Below are positions 1-10,430 of a DNA stretch of 64,000 nucleotides, one piece after another. The stretch is taken from the NCBI GenBank assembly GCA_963922205.1, contig CAWUHX010000257.1, forward strand, positions 186,001-250,000, written 5' to 3'. The notes below the pieces were generated by a model. The model saw nothing but the letters and a program-made list of their open reading frames with translations, was not told the DNA's origin and did not search any database. Numbering within the stretch: the stretch's first letter is position 1; each line of letters opens with the position of its first letter. The stretch is from Romanomermis culicivorax (Eukaryota; Nematoda; Enoplea; Mermithida; Mermithidae). Both the position numbers and the translations under genes were made by a program.

Positions 1-160
1 TTTTCAAGTATAACTGGATCTTATTTTTTTTCAAGATGGGATCTTGATTTTTTTTCACGAGGCCATCTTGATTTTTTTTCAAGATGAGGTATTGATTTTT
101 TTCTAGATGGTATCTTGATTTTTCTTGAAGATGAAATTTTGATTTTTTTCAAGATTATCT
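1..160. repeat. Short tandem array of CTTGATTTTTTT-CAAGATGG units
   Basis: About five imperfect units of roughly 30 bp, each pairing a CTTGA block with a TCAAG block across a T run, so each unit is itself a small inverted repeat. The array starts at the window edge and may extend beyond it. No coding potential is seen. Confidence 0.6.
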
Positions 161-400
161 TGAAAAATATGCGATGCACTTGAAAAAATTGTGATGCACT
201 TAAAAGAAAAGTCTAACATCGAAAAACTCTTGAATTTCGATTAAATCTCGCGAAGCCTCTTGAAATTTTTGCGATGCATTTTGGAAAAGTGTTGTGCATT
301 ATGTTCCAGGATAACGATTATTTTCAAGAGGTAACAAATTTTTCAAGTAGTAATGAATTTTTTCAAGTGGTAATGATTTTTCCACGTAGCTCTTCTCGTA
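160..400 (+). repeat. Dispersed repeat A, copy 1
   Basis: The stretch with GCGATGCACTTGAAAAAATT, TCTAACATCGAAAAACTC, TTGTGCATTATGTTC and TTTTCAAGTAGTAA blocks recurs in reverse complement at 18050-18325 with the blocks in the same relative order. It is non-coding; the short open frame at 274-486 is within the repeat and is not treated as a gene. Family ends were not defined. Confidence 0.6.
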
Positions 401-1239
401 TGCCGTACGGAAGAATAAAAATCATAGATACGTCAAAATTGAGTCTATTTAGCTATAAATTGGTATACAAATTTATAATTTGCTGAGTACATGTTTGAGG
501 ATTGGTTGACATTTTGACTCTGTCTTCGTAATTGACAGTGGACATTCAGAACTGATTCGCAAGAGTTTATTTGTATCAAAATTTGAAAGCGCTATATGAT
601 TATTCATTGGGCAGAACCGCCTCGAGTCATTTCGATTGGTTGAATTACGTCTAGAACATTCTGTCCTTCCTGACGTTTGCGCTTGGTTATATTCTTCATC
701 TTCATTTTGTTCGTTCATTTCTGCTTCTGTCGTTGGTCAATTAACGTGTATTGTGGACGCTCCGTAACGACGCTGTAGCCTCCAATCTAAAATTACCTCA
801 TTTGAAGCTGGTAAGCTACTGATCGGTGGTGCTCCCAGTGCACCACACTGTCCATTCTCGAAGATTTATTCATTTTGAGAACCTTATCCAAGATCTCTTT
901 CTTCGTTCGGGGTCGAACCCCTCACTCAACACCCCGAACTAGGAGGAATGTGGAAAGAAGTACCTTTTTTGCTAAATTTGCGAAATTATTTCGTCTTTTT
1001 AGAGTTGTTCCCGACCACCCCCCACAATTTTGGGAATTACGGGAACTCCGACTTGAAATTTTGATTTGCTCCCCCCAACCGGGGGGACCTCTTGCAGATA
1101 TCACGACATCGTCATATTTATATGTGAATTGAAATTTCCTCAGTTTTATCATCTCGTTATCAGAACAGTGAACGTTTTCATCAGATTTTGATCGAGAGCC
1201 TTCAGCTTTGTTTTTTCATTATAACTTTAATATGGTAAA
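401..1239. other. Upstream intergenic region of the HSC70 gene
   Basis: No gene is recognised. The stretch around 740-860 is less AT-rich than its surroundings. At 811 there is a good donor-like site (GAAGCTG then GTAAGC). It could be the end of a non-coding first exon of HSC70, because an acceptor-like TTTCATGCAG ends at 2844, just before the start codon. That is inference only: no TATA box or transcript evidence is visible. The open frames at 473-718 and 875-1152 resemble nothing I know. Confidence 0.3.
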
Positions 1240-1491
1240 CTTGTACACATACCTGTAATTAGGGGGGGGCCCACCCCCAGCATGGTCGAACCCTATACCC
1301 AAATGCCGGAACCCTCACCCCCAACTCGGTCAATCCTATACCCAGCCCCCCCCCAAACTCGGAAAAACTGAGATAAAACTGCTTTTTTGGCCTTTTTTGA
1401 AATTTTTCCGACTTTGTTGGAGGTTCTTCGACCCCCTCCCTAAATTTTTGGAGATGTTGGGACCCCCACCACCAAAGTTTTGGGTTTACCC

Positions 1492-1683
1492 CATACCTGT
1501 AAGACCTCCGACCAGTTGAGGGGGGGGGGTAGAAAACAGTCGAAATTTTTCCCATAAGAGGCCACTTTTTCGCAAATTTTTTCAATTTTCTCCAAACGGG
1601 GTGGGGGGGGGGGTTGGATGATTTTGGGTACAGGGTTAGCCAAGTTGGGGGGGGGGTCCCCCAACCCCCCAAGTACAGGTATG
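1492..1683. mobile_element. CATACCTGTA MITE nested in the outer element, TSD GTTTACCC
   Basis: The ends are CATACCTGTAAGACCTCC and CCAAGTACAGGTATG, flanked by exact GTTTACCC duplications at 1484-1491 and 1684-1691. The body carries runs of nine or ten G and closely matches the copies at 3755-3967 and 39306-39512. It is about 190 bp, non-coding and needs a transposase in trans. The open frames across it (1259-1672 and 1618-1836) are repeat artefacts. Confidence 0.9.
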
Positions 1684-2124
1684 GTTTACCCTCCCCCCCA
1701 ACTAGTTGGACCCAGGGTTGGCAAAAACCCAGTTTTTGAAATCTTCATTTTTGGGTTTTTGGGTTTTTGGGTGGGTTTTTCTGGGTTTTTCTGGGTTTTT
1801 GGTGGGTTTTTCTGGGTTTTTGGTGGGTTTTTCTAGGGTTTTTGTTCCAGTTTTGTACTAATGAATGATCATTTTACTTAAAATATATATGAGAATGTTA
1901 TTTTTAACGTATAAAGTGTATTAAATTGCTGAACAGTGTTCAAGACTGACTATACATTTGGTTGTAACATATTTACACGAGTCACGCGACTGCACATTGC
2001 ACTACGATTTTATCGATTTGACTCATTAAAACGACTGGCTGTTTATTGAATTTTTTATTGCATGATCTAAACACTAAAAATTGAAATGTCACTTTAAAAA
2101 ATTGAAAATTACGGAAATCAAATT

Positions 2125-2680
2125 TCACGCTTCGGCTTCGCTCACTTCATCAGATTCACAGTCACGGGAACTTTCTAGCAGCCCAAAGTTTGTCTTAACG
2201 AATACCAGTTTGGGCACTGTTTCCATCGACAATTGATTTCGCAGCTTGGAATGTATAAAGCCAACGGTAGAGAAGTTTCTTTCCGAAGATGCGGTAGAGA
2301 CAACGAGCGAAAAAACCTCAATTAATTTTTTATACATGTAATACATTGAAACAAATAACATGTTATCTATGTGTACCTTCAGAGCGATTCGTTGCACCAG
2401 CGGCCAGTCAGCTCCATCTGTGAGCCAATACTCAAGGACAGACTTTTTCTTTTTGACGAGCATCTGGTCTGGTAGCGAAATGAGTTATTTTGTTTTTGTA
2501 ATTTTGCCTCAATCATGTATTGCGTCAATTCTTGATACACAGCACTTTTTTGGTCAGCTAGTTCTGGATTTGCCACAGGGAAATTAACGATGAAATCCTC
2601 AATCTCGTTCTGGATTTGCCACAGGGAAATTAACGATGAAATCCTCATTTTAAAACAATTAAGAAAAACCCAAAAACCCA
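2125..2680 (-). pseudogene. hAT transposase C-terminal remnant
   Basis: The minus-strand frame 2125-2463 encodes the hAT C-terminal dimerisation region: SLVVSTASSERNFSTVG followed by IHSKLRNQLSMETV, the conserved S-x-E-R-x-F-S then K-x-R-N-x-L pattern, ending with an acidic tail and stop. A second minus-strand frame (about 2379-2680) carries an adjacent upstream piece shifted in frame, including a region doubled by a tandem duplication at 2561-2647. The DDE catalytic part and the BED zinc finger are missing, so the product cannot transpose DNA. Confidence 0.82.
2561..2647. repeat. 46-bp tandem duplication inside the hAT remnant
   Basis: The 46-bp unit beginning GTTCTGGATTTGCCACAGG at 2561 is repeated almost exactly from 2607 (identical through 2647). 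It changes the reading frame of the transposase remnant and probably arose by replication slippage. Confidence 0.9.
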
Positions 2681-2834
2681 AAAACCCAAATTTTGTCAAA
2701 AAAATGCACCCAGAAAAACCCAGAAAAACCCAAAAACCCAAAAACCCAGGTCTTGCCAACCCTGGTTGGACCTCTTACAGGTATGCTTGTACATAACGCT
2801 AGTTGTCGGTTATTCTGCCGTCTGAAAAGTTTCA

Positions 2835-2844
2835 TTTCATGCAG
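2835..2844 (+). promoter_or_regulatory. Likely 3' splice site of a 5'-UTR intron of HSC70
   Basis: A pyrimidine-rich TTTCATGCAG ends at 2844, followed by a 13-nt leader to the ATG at 2858. HSC70 genes in other animals often have an intron in the 5' UTR. If used here, the whole transposon nest at 1240-2793 would lie in that intron. The partner donor is not established (810/811 is a candidate). Confidence 0.4.
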
Positions 2845-2857
2845 ATTTCAAATTAAA

Positions 2858-5800
2858 ATGGCCAAGGCTCCCGCTATCGGTATCGACTTGGGCACTACGT
2901 ACAGCTGTGTTGGCGTTTTCCAACACGGCAAGGTCGAAATTATTGCCAACGACCAAGGCAACCGCACTACGCCTAGCTACGTCGCCTTCACCGACACTGA
3001 ACGTTTAATCGGAGATGCCGCCAAAAACCAAGTCGCTTTAAACCCGCACAATACAGTTTTCGGTGAGCAAACTAGCAAATTTAACTCATCTACTCAATGT
3101 GCAGCTTGCTTGGTGAAGTCTTCAAAATAACAAGATATGAGCATTTCCGAATTGTAGTGAAAGCGATACAGTGAATAGATTGTTTCAGTTGCTCGCATAG
3201 ACATGGTCTCAAATAGGTCGATTTCAAATCAGTTTTCGTGAGTTTTCCAAGGATCTAAAAGCCGAATTTCCGGAATTGTCTTTTGTACCCTAGCCTTGCC
3301 GTTAATTGAGCGTTGCGGCCCTTGTAAAACTGTTTCGACTATTCGGTCATTTATAATTCATTGATTGAGCTCAAACGTTGGCTAATCAGGAGCAAAAAGT
3401 TCCAAAGGGGTTACACTTCAGAGTGCCCAAGTATCGTTCTGCCAACCCTCCTGACAATCTTGTGGAAATAGTCCTTGCTGCATATGATGAACGGGTGTTA
3501 TATGCCTTCAGGACCTCCAGTCGGTTGGGGGACAGTAGGATCCAAACACGCGGGATGGGCGTACCTATTTTTTCCTCAAATGACCCTGTTTGTGGGAAAA
3601 ACGTTTCGGAATGTGGAAAATTTTTTCAGGGTCTTTCCACAAATGTGGAAAAAAATTCTGTGTCACTGAATCGAGGCTATAAAAAGTTTCTTCTACGAAA
3701 ATATTACAAAAAATTCAATGATAATAATAAAATTAACACACAAAACAAGGCAGACATACCTGTAAGGCCTCCGACCAGTTGGGGGGGGGGGTAGAAACAA
3801 GTCGAAATTTTTCCCAAAAAAGGCCAAAAAACATACACTTTTTGGCAAATTTTTTTAATTTTTCCCAAACTGGGGGGGGGGTTGGGGGGCTAAATGATTT
3901 TGGGTACTAGGTTGGCCAAGCTGGAGGGGAGTCCCCCCTCAACCCCCCCCCCCCAAGTACAGGTATGCAGGCAGATACGTTTTTGAGTGAATTGGGGTTG
4001 GCAGTGGTCGCCTTAAGCATGGATTTCTGTGACTAGCGAGTAGACATCAATTTTTCCTTTAAAATTTTCCTTAGGCTTAGCTTCGCTTTGGCGCTTTTCC
4101 CATGCATAATTTCACTTGTTCTTTCTTCCCTTCATCATGAAAACCCCCAAAAACCGGCGTCAGAGAAATTTCGGCGTGGCCACCGCCATCCCTAAAATTT
4201 CCACGTTTTTGTCCAAGTACACACATTAACTACGTTTATATCTTATATGTCTACCAAACACATATTAATGGGTTAGGAGTCAGAGCGCCAAAACCCGTCT
4301 TTAGGACTTCTCTGATGACCTCTTTTTTGCAAGCGAAGAAAATTGAATCAAAGCAACAAGAAGAAAACGGAAAAACGCTAGAAGTCAAAAAATTGCAGCA
4401 TAAGAAACGTCATCTAGAAAAAACTGATATCAGAAAAAAATGCTATTGATTTGCAAATTGCAGAGTTGAAGAAATTTATATAGTCATTCTATTGACATTA
4501 TGTGTTTAGCGAATAAACGTTGAGAATGCTCATTCCATTTTTATTGGAAGCACTCGTGTGTGTAACAAAATCAATAAATACCTGGAAATTGTGAAAATAT
4601 TCTGGAAAAAACCTGGAAAAGTCAGGGAATTTCATTATGGAAAAGTGGTAGACACCATTTTTTTGCGCATTAGCATGTGCAAAGTAAGCACATAACCATT
4701 GGAATCGATGGTCAGAAGTGTCATATGCCCTTTGACCATGCACGACCTCGTTCAAGTTATGCGTCCCCCCCCAATATACGCAAGTAAAGCTATGGTGAAT
4801 GTAAGGCGTTTGTGAAGCTTCCAATTTTTATGTGGTCGAATTCTTTGCAATGCCATGAAAATTCTGCATTCGAGGCTTCCATTAGATTAATGCATTTACC
4901 ATTTGTAGATGCTAAACGGTTAATCGGTCGCCGTTTCGAAGACGCCACGGTCCAATCCGACATGAAACATTGGCCGTTTAAGGTTATCAGCGACGGCGGC
5001 AAACCCAAAATCGAAGTCGAGCACAAGGGCGAAGCCAAAAAATTTTTCCCCGAGGAAATTAGCGCCATGGTTTTAGTGAAAATGCGCGAAACTGCCGAGG
5101 CTTTCCTCGGTAAGCAAGTGAAAGACGCCGTCGTCACAGTACCGGCTTATTTCAACGATTCGCAACGTCAGGCCACCAAAGATGCCGGTACCATTGCCGG
5201 CTTGAATGTTCTACGTATTATCAACGAACCGACAGCAGCGGCTATTGCGTACGGTCTTGATAAAAAGGTCTGAATGTTGAACGGTCAAGCTACTTATACT
5301 AGGAATGTTATGCATACGAAAATCGTTGATATTCTCGATTTAATGTTTGTCGTTCGAAATCCATATGCATATATTAGATAGACTGCGATAATCATCTTTC
5401 TCGGCGTCCATGACGAGAACAGTGTGTCGGAGTTTAACATCCATCAGAATCACATTGTGGATTCTGAGAATATCCTGGATAATGTGTTATACTGATGATT
5501 TTTTCTAGGCCTCTGGAGAGCGGAACGTCCTCATTTTCGATTTGGGCGGTGGCACCTTTGATGTCTCCGTTTTGACCATCGAAGACGGTATCTTCGAAGT
5601 TAAATCGACGGCTGGTGACACGCACTTGGGCGGGGAAGACTTCGACAATCGTTTAGTAAATCATTTTATCACTGAATTCAAACGCAAACACAAGAAGGAC
5701 TTAGCGACCAACCAACGAGCCCTACGTCGATTGCGTACGGCTTGCGAACGCGCCAAACGCACGCTGTCAAGCTCTAGTCAAGCTAGGTGAGGTTAAATTC

Positions 5801-7912
5801 GAATACCAATTTTATCGTTCAGCATTTGCTGACTCTTATTTTCAGCGTCGAAATCGACAGTCTTTTCGAAGGCATCGATTATTACACCACGATAACCCGC
5901 GCCCGTTTTGAAGAACTGTGTTCTGATTTATTCCGCTCGACTCTAGATCCGGTCGAAAAAGCTTTACGTGACGCCAAACTAGACAAAGCCGCCATTCAAG
6001 ACGTCGTTTTAGTGGGTGGTTCCACTCGTATCCCCAAAGTTCAAAAATTGTTGCAAGATTACTTCAACGGTAAAGAATTGAACAAGAGTATCAATCCCGA
6101 TGAGGCCGTCGCTTATGGAGCCGGTAAGTAGGGTTCAATATGTGGTTTCGATCATACATGAAATCGGATCGAAGTGCTTCAGGAACCCCTCTCTGAGATC
6201 GTCGCTCATATGACTAGCCATTAGGTGAACCCCAAGCTTTTCCAATCCAATAGGTAGCCATATGGTAGTCATGAGGGTCCCCATACTTCTGGTCGGGAAG
6301 ATACTGGAAAAAGTCAATTTTTGAACAAAAAAATTGTCAAATATGTCACTCGGCGTTTCGTGTCAAAATTTCGTTCTGGCGTTTTCTGTACAAAAACAAT
6401 TTGTAAAACCATTCTTCGGACTTCGTTTTAAGAAAGATTTTTTCCTCTGAAGACCCCTCCTGGGATTATAGGAATCAGTGATCCCCGGCCCTAAAAAATC
6501 GCCCGACCGCCCAGACCTCGGGATCCCGTTACATGTTTGGCTTTGAAGTTATAAAATATAGTTAATTCATAATGTGATTCTTAAATATTCTGATTCTTCG
6601 TGAATGTTTGTATTTCTGATTTTCAGCTGTTCAAGCTGCCATATTGTCGGGTGACAAGCACGAGGCCGTTCAAGACTTGCTCCTTCTAGACGTCGCTCCT
6701 CTCTCGTTGGGTATCGAAACGGCTGGCGGCGTAATGACCGCTTTGATCAAACGTAACACCACTATCCCGACAAAAACTTCACAAGTTTTTACGACGTACA
6801 GCGACAATCAGCCCGGTGTATTGATTCAAGTTTACGAAGGAGAACGCGCGATGACAAAAGACAATGTATCATAGTTGTTTTCGAAATCTAATTTTCTTGA
6901 TTTCGATCTTCATTTTAGAATTTGTTGGGCAAGTTCGAACTTTCTGGTATTCCCCCGGCGCCTCGAGGTGTCCCTCAAATTGAAGTCACTTTTGACATGG
7001 ACGCTAATGGTATCTTGAACGTTTCCGCCGTCGATAAGAGCACCGGTCGACAAAACAAAATCACCATAACTAATGATAAAGGTAAATAATATGAAAATTG
7101 ATTGTGATGTTTATAGCGTCAAAATCTATCGCAAAAATCCTACCTTTGTGGTGACGCTTGGACGCTTATAATGTCTGATATTGTTATCTAAACGGAATTC
7201 TCTTTGATGTGTGGATTTCGGAACACTGACTATCGACAGGTCTACAGTGCTGTGAAAACCAAGGCAATCGAGCAGAATCAGACTGCTTGCCCGTGATGAA
7301 TTGCTCTCACGTTGGTGAGACTTGATGAATGTGGTATTTAAATAGTCTATATCTGCTTCCGGTGAACCTCCACAAGTGGACTTTCGAATTTATCATTTCA
7401 GGCCGTTTGAACAAAGACGAGATCGATCGTATGGTCAAAGAGGCTGAACAATACAAAGCCGACGACGAAAAGCAACGTGATCGTATTTCGGCCAAGAACA
7501 GTTTAGAAAGCTTCGCCTTTAACATGAAATCAACCGTGGAAGACGAAAAGATGAAAGATAAATTGACGGATGATGATCGCAAAACGATTCTGGGCAAATG
7601 CCAGGATATTATAACTTGGTTAGATGCCAATCAGTTAGCCGAGAAAGAAGAATTCGAACATAAATTGAAGGAAGCCGAACAAGTGTGCAACCCCATCATC
7701 ACGAAGTTGTACCAAGTAAGCATGTTTATGTGATGGGTCGAATTTTATTCGTCCGAAGAGCTTCTTCGACAGTTTCACTATAAAAACTTATTCCTTAGGG
7801 CGCAGCTGGAGCTGGTGGCATGCCTGAAGGGTTCCCTGGCGCAGGAGCTGCTCCGGGGGCTGGTGCGCAGCGTGGAAGCGGCAGCGGACCTACGATCGAA
7901 GAAGTCGATTAG
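2858..7912 (+). CDS. HSPA8: Cytosolic heat shock cognate 70 kDa protein, eight coding exons
   Basis: ATP-driven cytosolic/nuclear chaperone. Exons: 2858-3062, 4909-5267, 5509-5786, 5846-6123, 6627-6865, 6919-7081, 7402-7715 and 7799-7912. All introns are GT-AG; joined exons total 1950 nt, or 649 codons plus TAG, the usual length. The start is [16 protein letters not shown], the nucleotide-binding-domain opening with D10 and the phosphate loop. K71 follows exon 2's start, [12 protein letters not shown] and [12 protein letters not shown] are the other two family signatures, and linker DLLLLDV is at about 390-396. Substrate-binding beta and lid domains follow, then one GGMP and the C-terminal EEVD that binds TPR co-chaperones. 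There is no signal peptide or KDEL, so it is not BiP or mitochondrial. Exons are clearly GC-richer than flanks. The constitutive (HSC) assignment rests on the introns; heat-inducible paralogs are often intronless. Confidence 0.97.
3755..3967. mobile_element. CATACCTGTA MITE in HSC70 intron 1
   Basis: The ends are CATACCTGTAAGGCCTCC and CAAGTACAGGTATG, flanked by AAGGCAGA (3747-3754) and CAGGCAGA (3968-3975), an 8-bp TSD with one mismatch. The body has G runs up to 11 nt and a C run near the right end. It is the same family and orientation as 1492-1683 and is non-coding. It lies inside intron 1 (3063-4908) of the HSC70 gene, which otherwise shows no recognisable feature. Confidence 0.88.
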
Positions 7913-8010
7913 TAGGATAAGTTTCGTCTCGTCAAACTTTTTCTAGGCGTTCGAGTTGTGCGAAAAATCTCCGATTGTTTTTTATCCGTTTATTTTGTCG
8001 CCCGTTTGAT

Positions 8011-8016
8011 AATAAA
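8011..8016 (+). terminator. HSC70 polyadenylation signal AATAAA
   Basis: A canonical AATAAA lies 98 nt after the TAG stop, followed within 30 nt by a TG-rich ATGTTGTCTTG stretch that fits the downstream cleavage element. The 3' UTR would be about 120-130 nt. Confidence 0.75.
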
Positions 8017-8040
8017 ACTTTATGTGCAATGTTGTCTTGA

Positions 8041-8630
8041 TCCATCTTTTATCGGGACGTTAGGACCCCTCCGGAGTGAGGATTTCATCTATGACCGACT
8101 GCAGCTAAGATTCTGAATATGGGTTTGTTCTGCGTCCTCTATTTCGGTCAGGGAGAAGCCGGCTTCGCACATCTTTTCGCGAATCTTCAGATTTCTGACA
8201 CGGCTCTGTATCATGTGTTTCCAAGATATTACTGCTTTGTCTCTGCTAGCATATCCAAGCTTTCTGTTTTTCTTAATTACATTTAATTATCAATTATTAA
8301 AAATTGTCTAAATTTCCTTTTATATTCATATTTTGAACCACTTTTTGTTCCTTTTGTTGAATTTTTTCTTTTTCAGGTTGTGTATTGTTGCATGTCCTGG
8401 TATTACTACGTTTTTATATTATTAAATTCCAAATATGTGCTCATTTCGTTTTATGCATCCCATTGAATTATTTTATTGAAATTAAGCTTCATACAAAACA
8501 ATTTTAATCGGAATCCTTAAGGCAATTTTATGTTTTCTTTCAAGCGTTTTGCATTTTCTGACTGATGCTTTTGTTATTCCGGAATGGTCGTTTCGTGTAA
8601 CCTACCCCAACTGCCGCACAGAAGCATGTT
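8041..8630. other. Intergenic DNA without recognised feature
   Basis: AT-rich sequence downstream of HSC70. Neither strand holds a convincing exon or a named repeat. Confidence 0.4.
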
Positions 8631-8632
8631 AC

Positions 8633-8996
8633 ACACTACCAGGCGAAACTAACCCTCAAAAATTCGCGTCTGGAACGCGTCTTTTTCGGCAGCACAAAGA
8701 AAACTTTCATCTTTCTCAGTAATGGACATTCATGCAATAAATGTCAATCATAGTTTTTTCATAATGAGTAGTGGATATACACTTTGTTTTTGACCTATAG
8801 TATGACAACAGTTGACCTTTCGTTTATATCTGGTAAATAATGTGTGCTTTCTATAGGGAGGTAAGAAGGAAGCATCAGCAAAATTCTTTGGCTTGTGTGA
8901 CACAAGCACATGGGTTGTCAAATTTATTGTCGGTATAGTGTGCTTTTCGCGTCCTGGACGCGACCGGCATAGACGGTTAGTTTCGCCTGGTAGTGT
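8633..8996. mobile_element. MITE with 22-bp terminal inverted repeats starting ACACTACC
   Basis: The 22 bases starting ACACTACCAGGCGAAACTAA at 8633 are exactly mirrored at the right end, which finishes GTTTCGCCTGGTAGTGT at 8996. AC stands outside both ends (8631-8632, 8997-8998), compatible with a 2-bp TSD. Inside, GCGTC/GACGC blocks next to the ends are also roughly mirrored. The length is 364 bp and no transposase is present. Ends containing CACTA suggest, but do not prove, the CACTA/CMC superfamily. The open frame at 8893-9129 overlaps the right end and is not considered real. Confidence 0.8.
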
Positions 8997-8999
8997 ACG

Positions 9000-10430
9000 T
9001 AGATGGTCACGTTCATTTAAAAATCGACCCCCATGTATCGGGAACGGCTTTAATATACCTAATCTGCATATTTATTTTAAAAATGATGTGTGCGTTTCTG
9101 AGGTTCCCGAAGTCAGATTTTTTAGGTAGGGGTGAAGTTGGAAATTTGTGGGGGTAGTGTAAGCTAAATGTCCAGTAAACATTTCATTTTTTCTCAAAAT
9201 GAGGCAACCAATGATTAATTTTTAGGACTTTAGGTGGGGATAATACGCCCTCATTCCTCTCTCCGTGGGGCAGTTGAGTGCGTTTACTCTAAAGCATAGA
9301 ACTTTTCACTATTCGCTGTTTTGAGACTTCGCTGTTTCGGGAACCGCAGTTTTGAGGCTCGCTCTTTGGACTTTTGCTGTATTGGGGACGCGCCAAATGT
9401 TCGTCATCTACAATCTTTAGTCTTGAATATTCAGCACAGGCGCAGCACGTTGTGGGCCTAATTATGGCGTGTTCTTGACAATTCATTTTCCATTTGCTTC
9501 ATCCCTTTTCTTTGTTTCTTGCTTAATTCAGCAGCTTCAATCTTCATGTGCATAACAGCTTACCTGTAATTGGAGGGGGGTTGGGGGGCGAAAAGAACGG
9601 TTGGGAACAGAAAACGCTCACCCTGTACCCCCCCAGACTTGAAAAATTTAGAAAAAGGGAAAAAAGTTTATGGACCCTCCCCCTTGAAAATTCTTGCCGT
9701 GCATGTCTGTTTCAGACATGAAAGATCTTAGTGTTCAATGAAAAATTATCAGCAACTACCCACTGTAACTATGTGCTTAAAAACATTTAGGGTGGCAAGT
9801 TTGATTTTGAAATGTTTTCACTCTAACTTCAATGAATTAAAAATCAGTGTACCTCATACATCTCCATTGAAGTCATCAGACAGCTATAAAATGCGCTTAA
9901 CTTGATATTTTCAACAAGGAAATTGAAAGGCTTTGAGAACAGGATCCATATCTGTTGAATTTTTTGTTGCTTATTCGGGGTTATTGATACCTAGTAATCA
10001 CTTTCAATTTTTCCAGTTTTGAGAATCGCTGTCAAAGATATAGACTTCAGAAAATTTGTAGTTCCAATCTACTTTAGTTTCATGTTGCTATTACTATTTA
10101 AATTCTGAGAATTTTTGCGGAAGTATGTATAATAATATAGGAAAGGAGGACGAAGAAGATGAGCTTGACGATGTTTTCTGATTTAGTGGAACTTCAAAAC
10201 ACACCATCTGTTTGTTTTCCTCCACTTCTTGCAGAAGTCTGGCGGTAAACTAGACCAGATACAATAAATCAAGATTGAAATATTTCGTAATTGTGCGTCT
10301 GATTCAAGTGAAAGTATAAAAAAACTTCAAGCAACGAATTCTCACCTCCGGCAAAAGTGAAGGATGTGTAAACCTCATAGTACTTAAAAAACGTTGTAAA
10401 GATGCTGAAAGGTGACCATATCTCTTGAAT
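9000..10430. other. Intergenic DNA, with a degenerate MITE at about 9559-9709
   Basis: No gene is seen. At 9559 CTTACCTGTAATTGGAGG resembles the left end of the CATACCTGTA family. At 9701-9709 the end GCATGTCTG, preceded by AATTCTTGCCGT, matches the right end of the element at 28731-28982. The flanks give no convincing TSD, so the boundaries are uncertain. The rest is AT-rich and featureless. Confidence 0.4.

Larger units (their letters stand above)
1713..2764 (-). mobile_element. hAT transposon, internally deleted, TSD GTTGGACC
   Basis: The ends are CAGGGTTGGCAAAAACCC (1713) and TCTTGCCAACCCTG (2764), the CAGGG-type termini of hAT elements, flanked by exact GTTGGACC duplications (1705-1712 and 2765-2772). 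Subterminal DNA consists of GGGTTTTT repeats on the left and their complement AAAAACCC on the right. The interior keeps the 3' part of a minus-strand transposase. It is the innermost, youngest insertion of the nest, placed in the short outer-element segment next to the 1492 MITE. The 250-bp element at 38232-38481 has the same terminal CAGGGTTGG and subterminal A/C-rich design. Confidence 0.92.
1248..2785. mobile_element. Outer transposon of a three-level nest, TSD CTTGTACA
   Basis: The left end begins CATACCTGTAATT at 1248 and the right end finishes CTCTTACAGGTATG at 2785, so the termini are inverted CATACCTGTAA-type repeats. CTTGTACA stands immediately outside on both sides (1240-1247 and 2786-2793), an exact 8-bp TSD. 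Two later insertions lie inside (1492-1683 and 1713-2764). Removing them with their duplicated bases leaves a MITE of about 280 bp. Inverted CATAC ends plus an 8-bp TSD fit a hAT-type non-autonomous element like the one at 18496-23264. Confidence 0.88.

Noticed and set aside
654..661. GAACATTC, a heat-shock-element-like dyad upstream of HSC70
   Set aside because: Only two units and 2.2 kb from the start codon; such an 8-mer is expected by chance in a few kb.
905..925. GGTTCGACCCC on the minus strand, like a tRNA B box
   Set aside because: No A box at the right distance and no acceptor or anticodon stems could be folded.
1259..1836. Pro- and Gly-rich open frames at 1259-1672, 1440-1664 and 1618-1836
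   Set aside because: They cross transposon boundaries and homopolymer runs, so they cannot be one gene.
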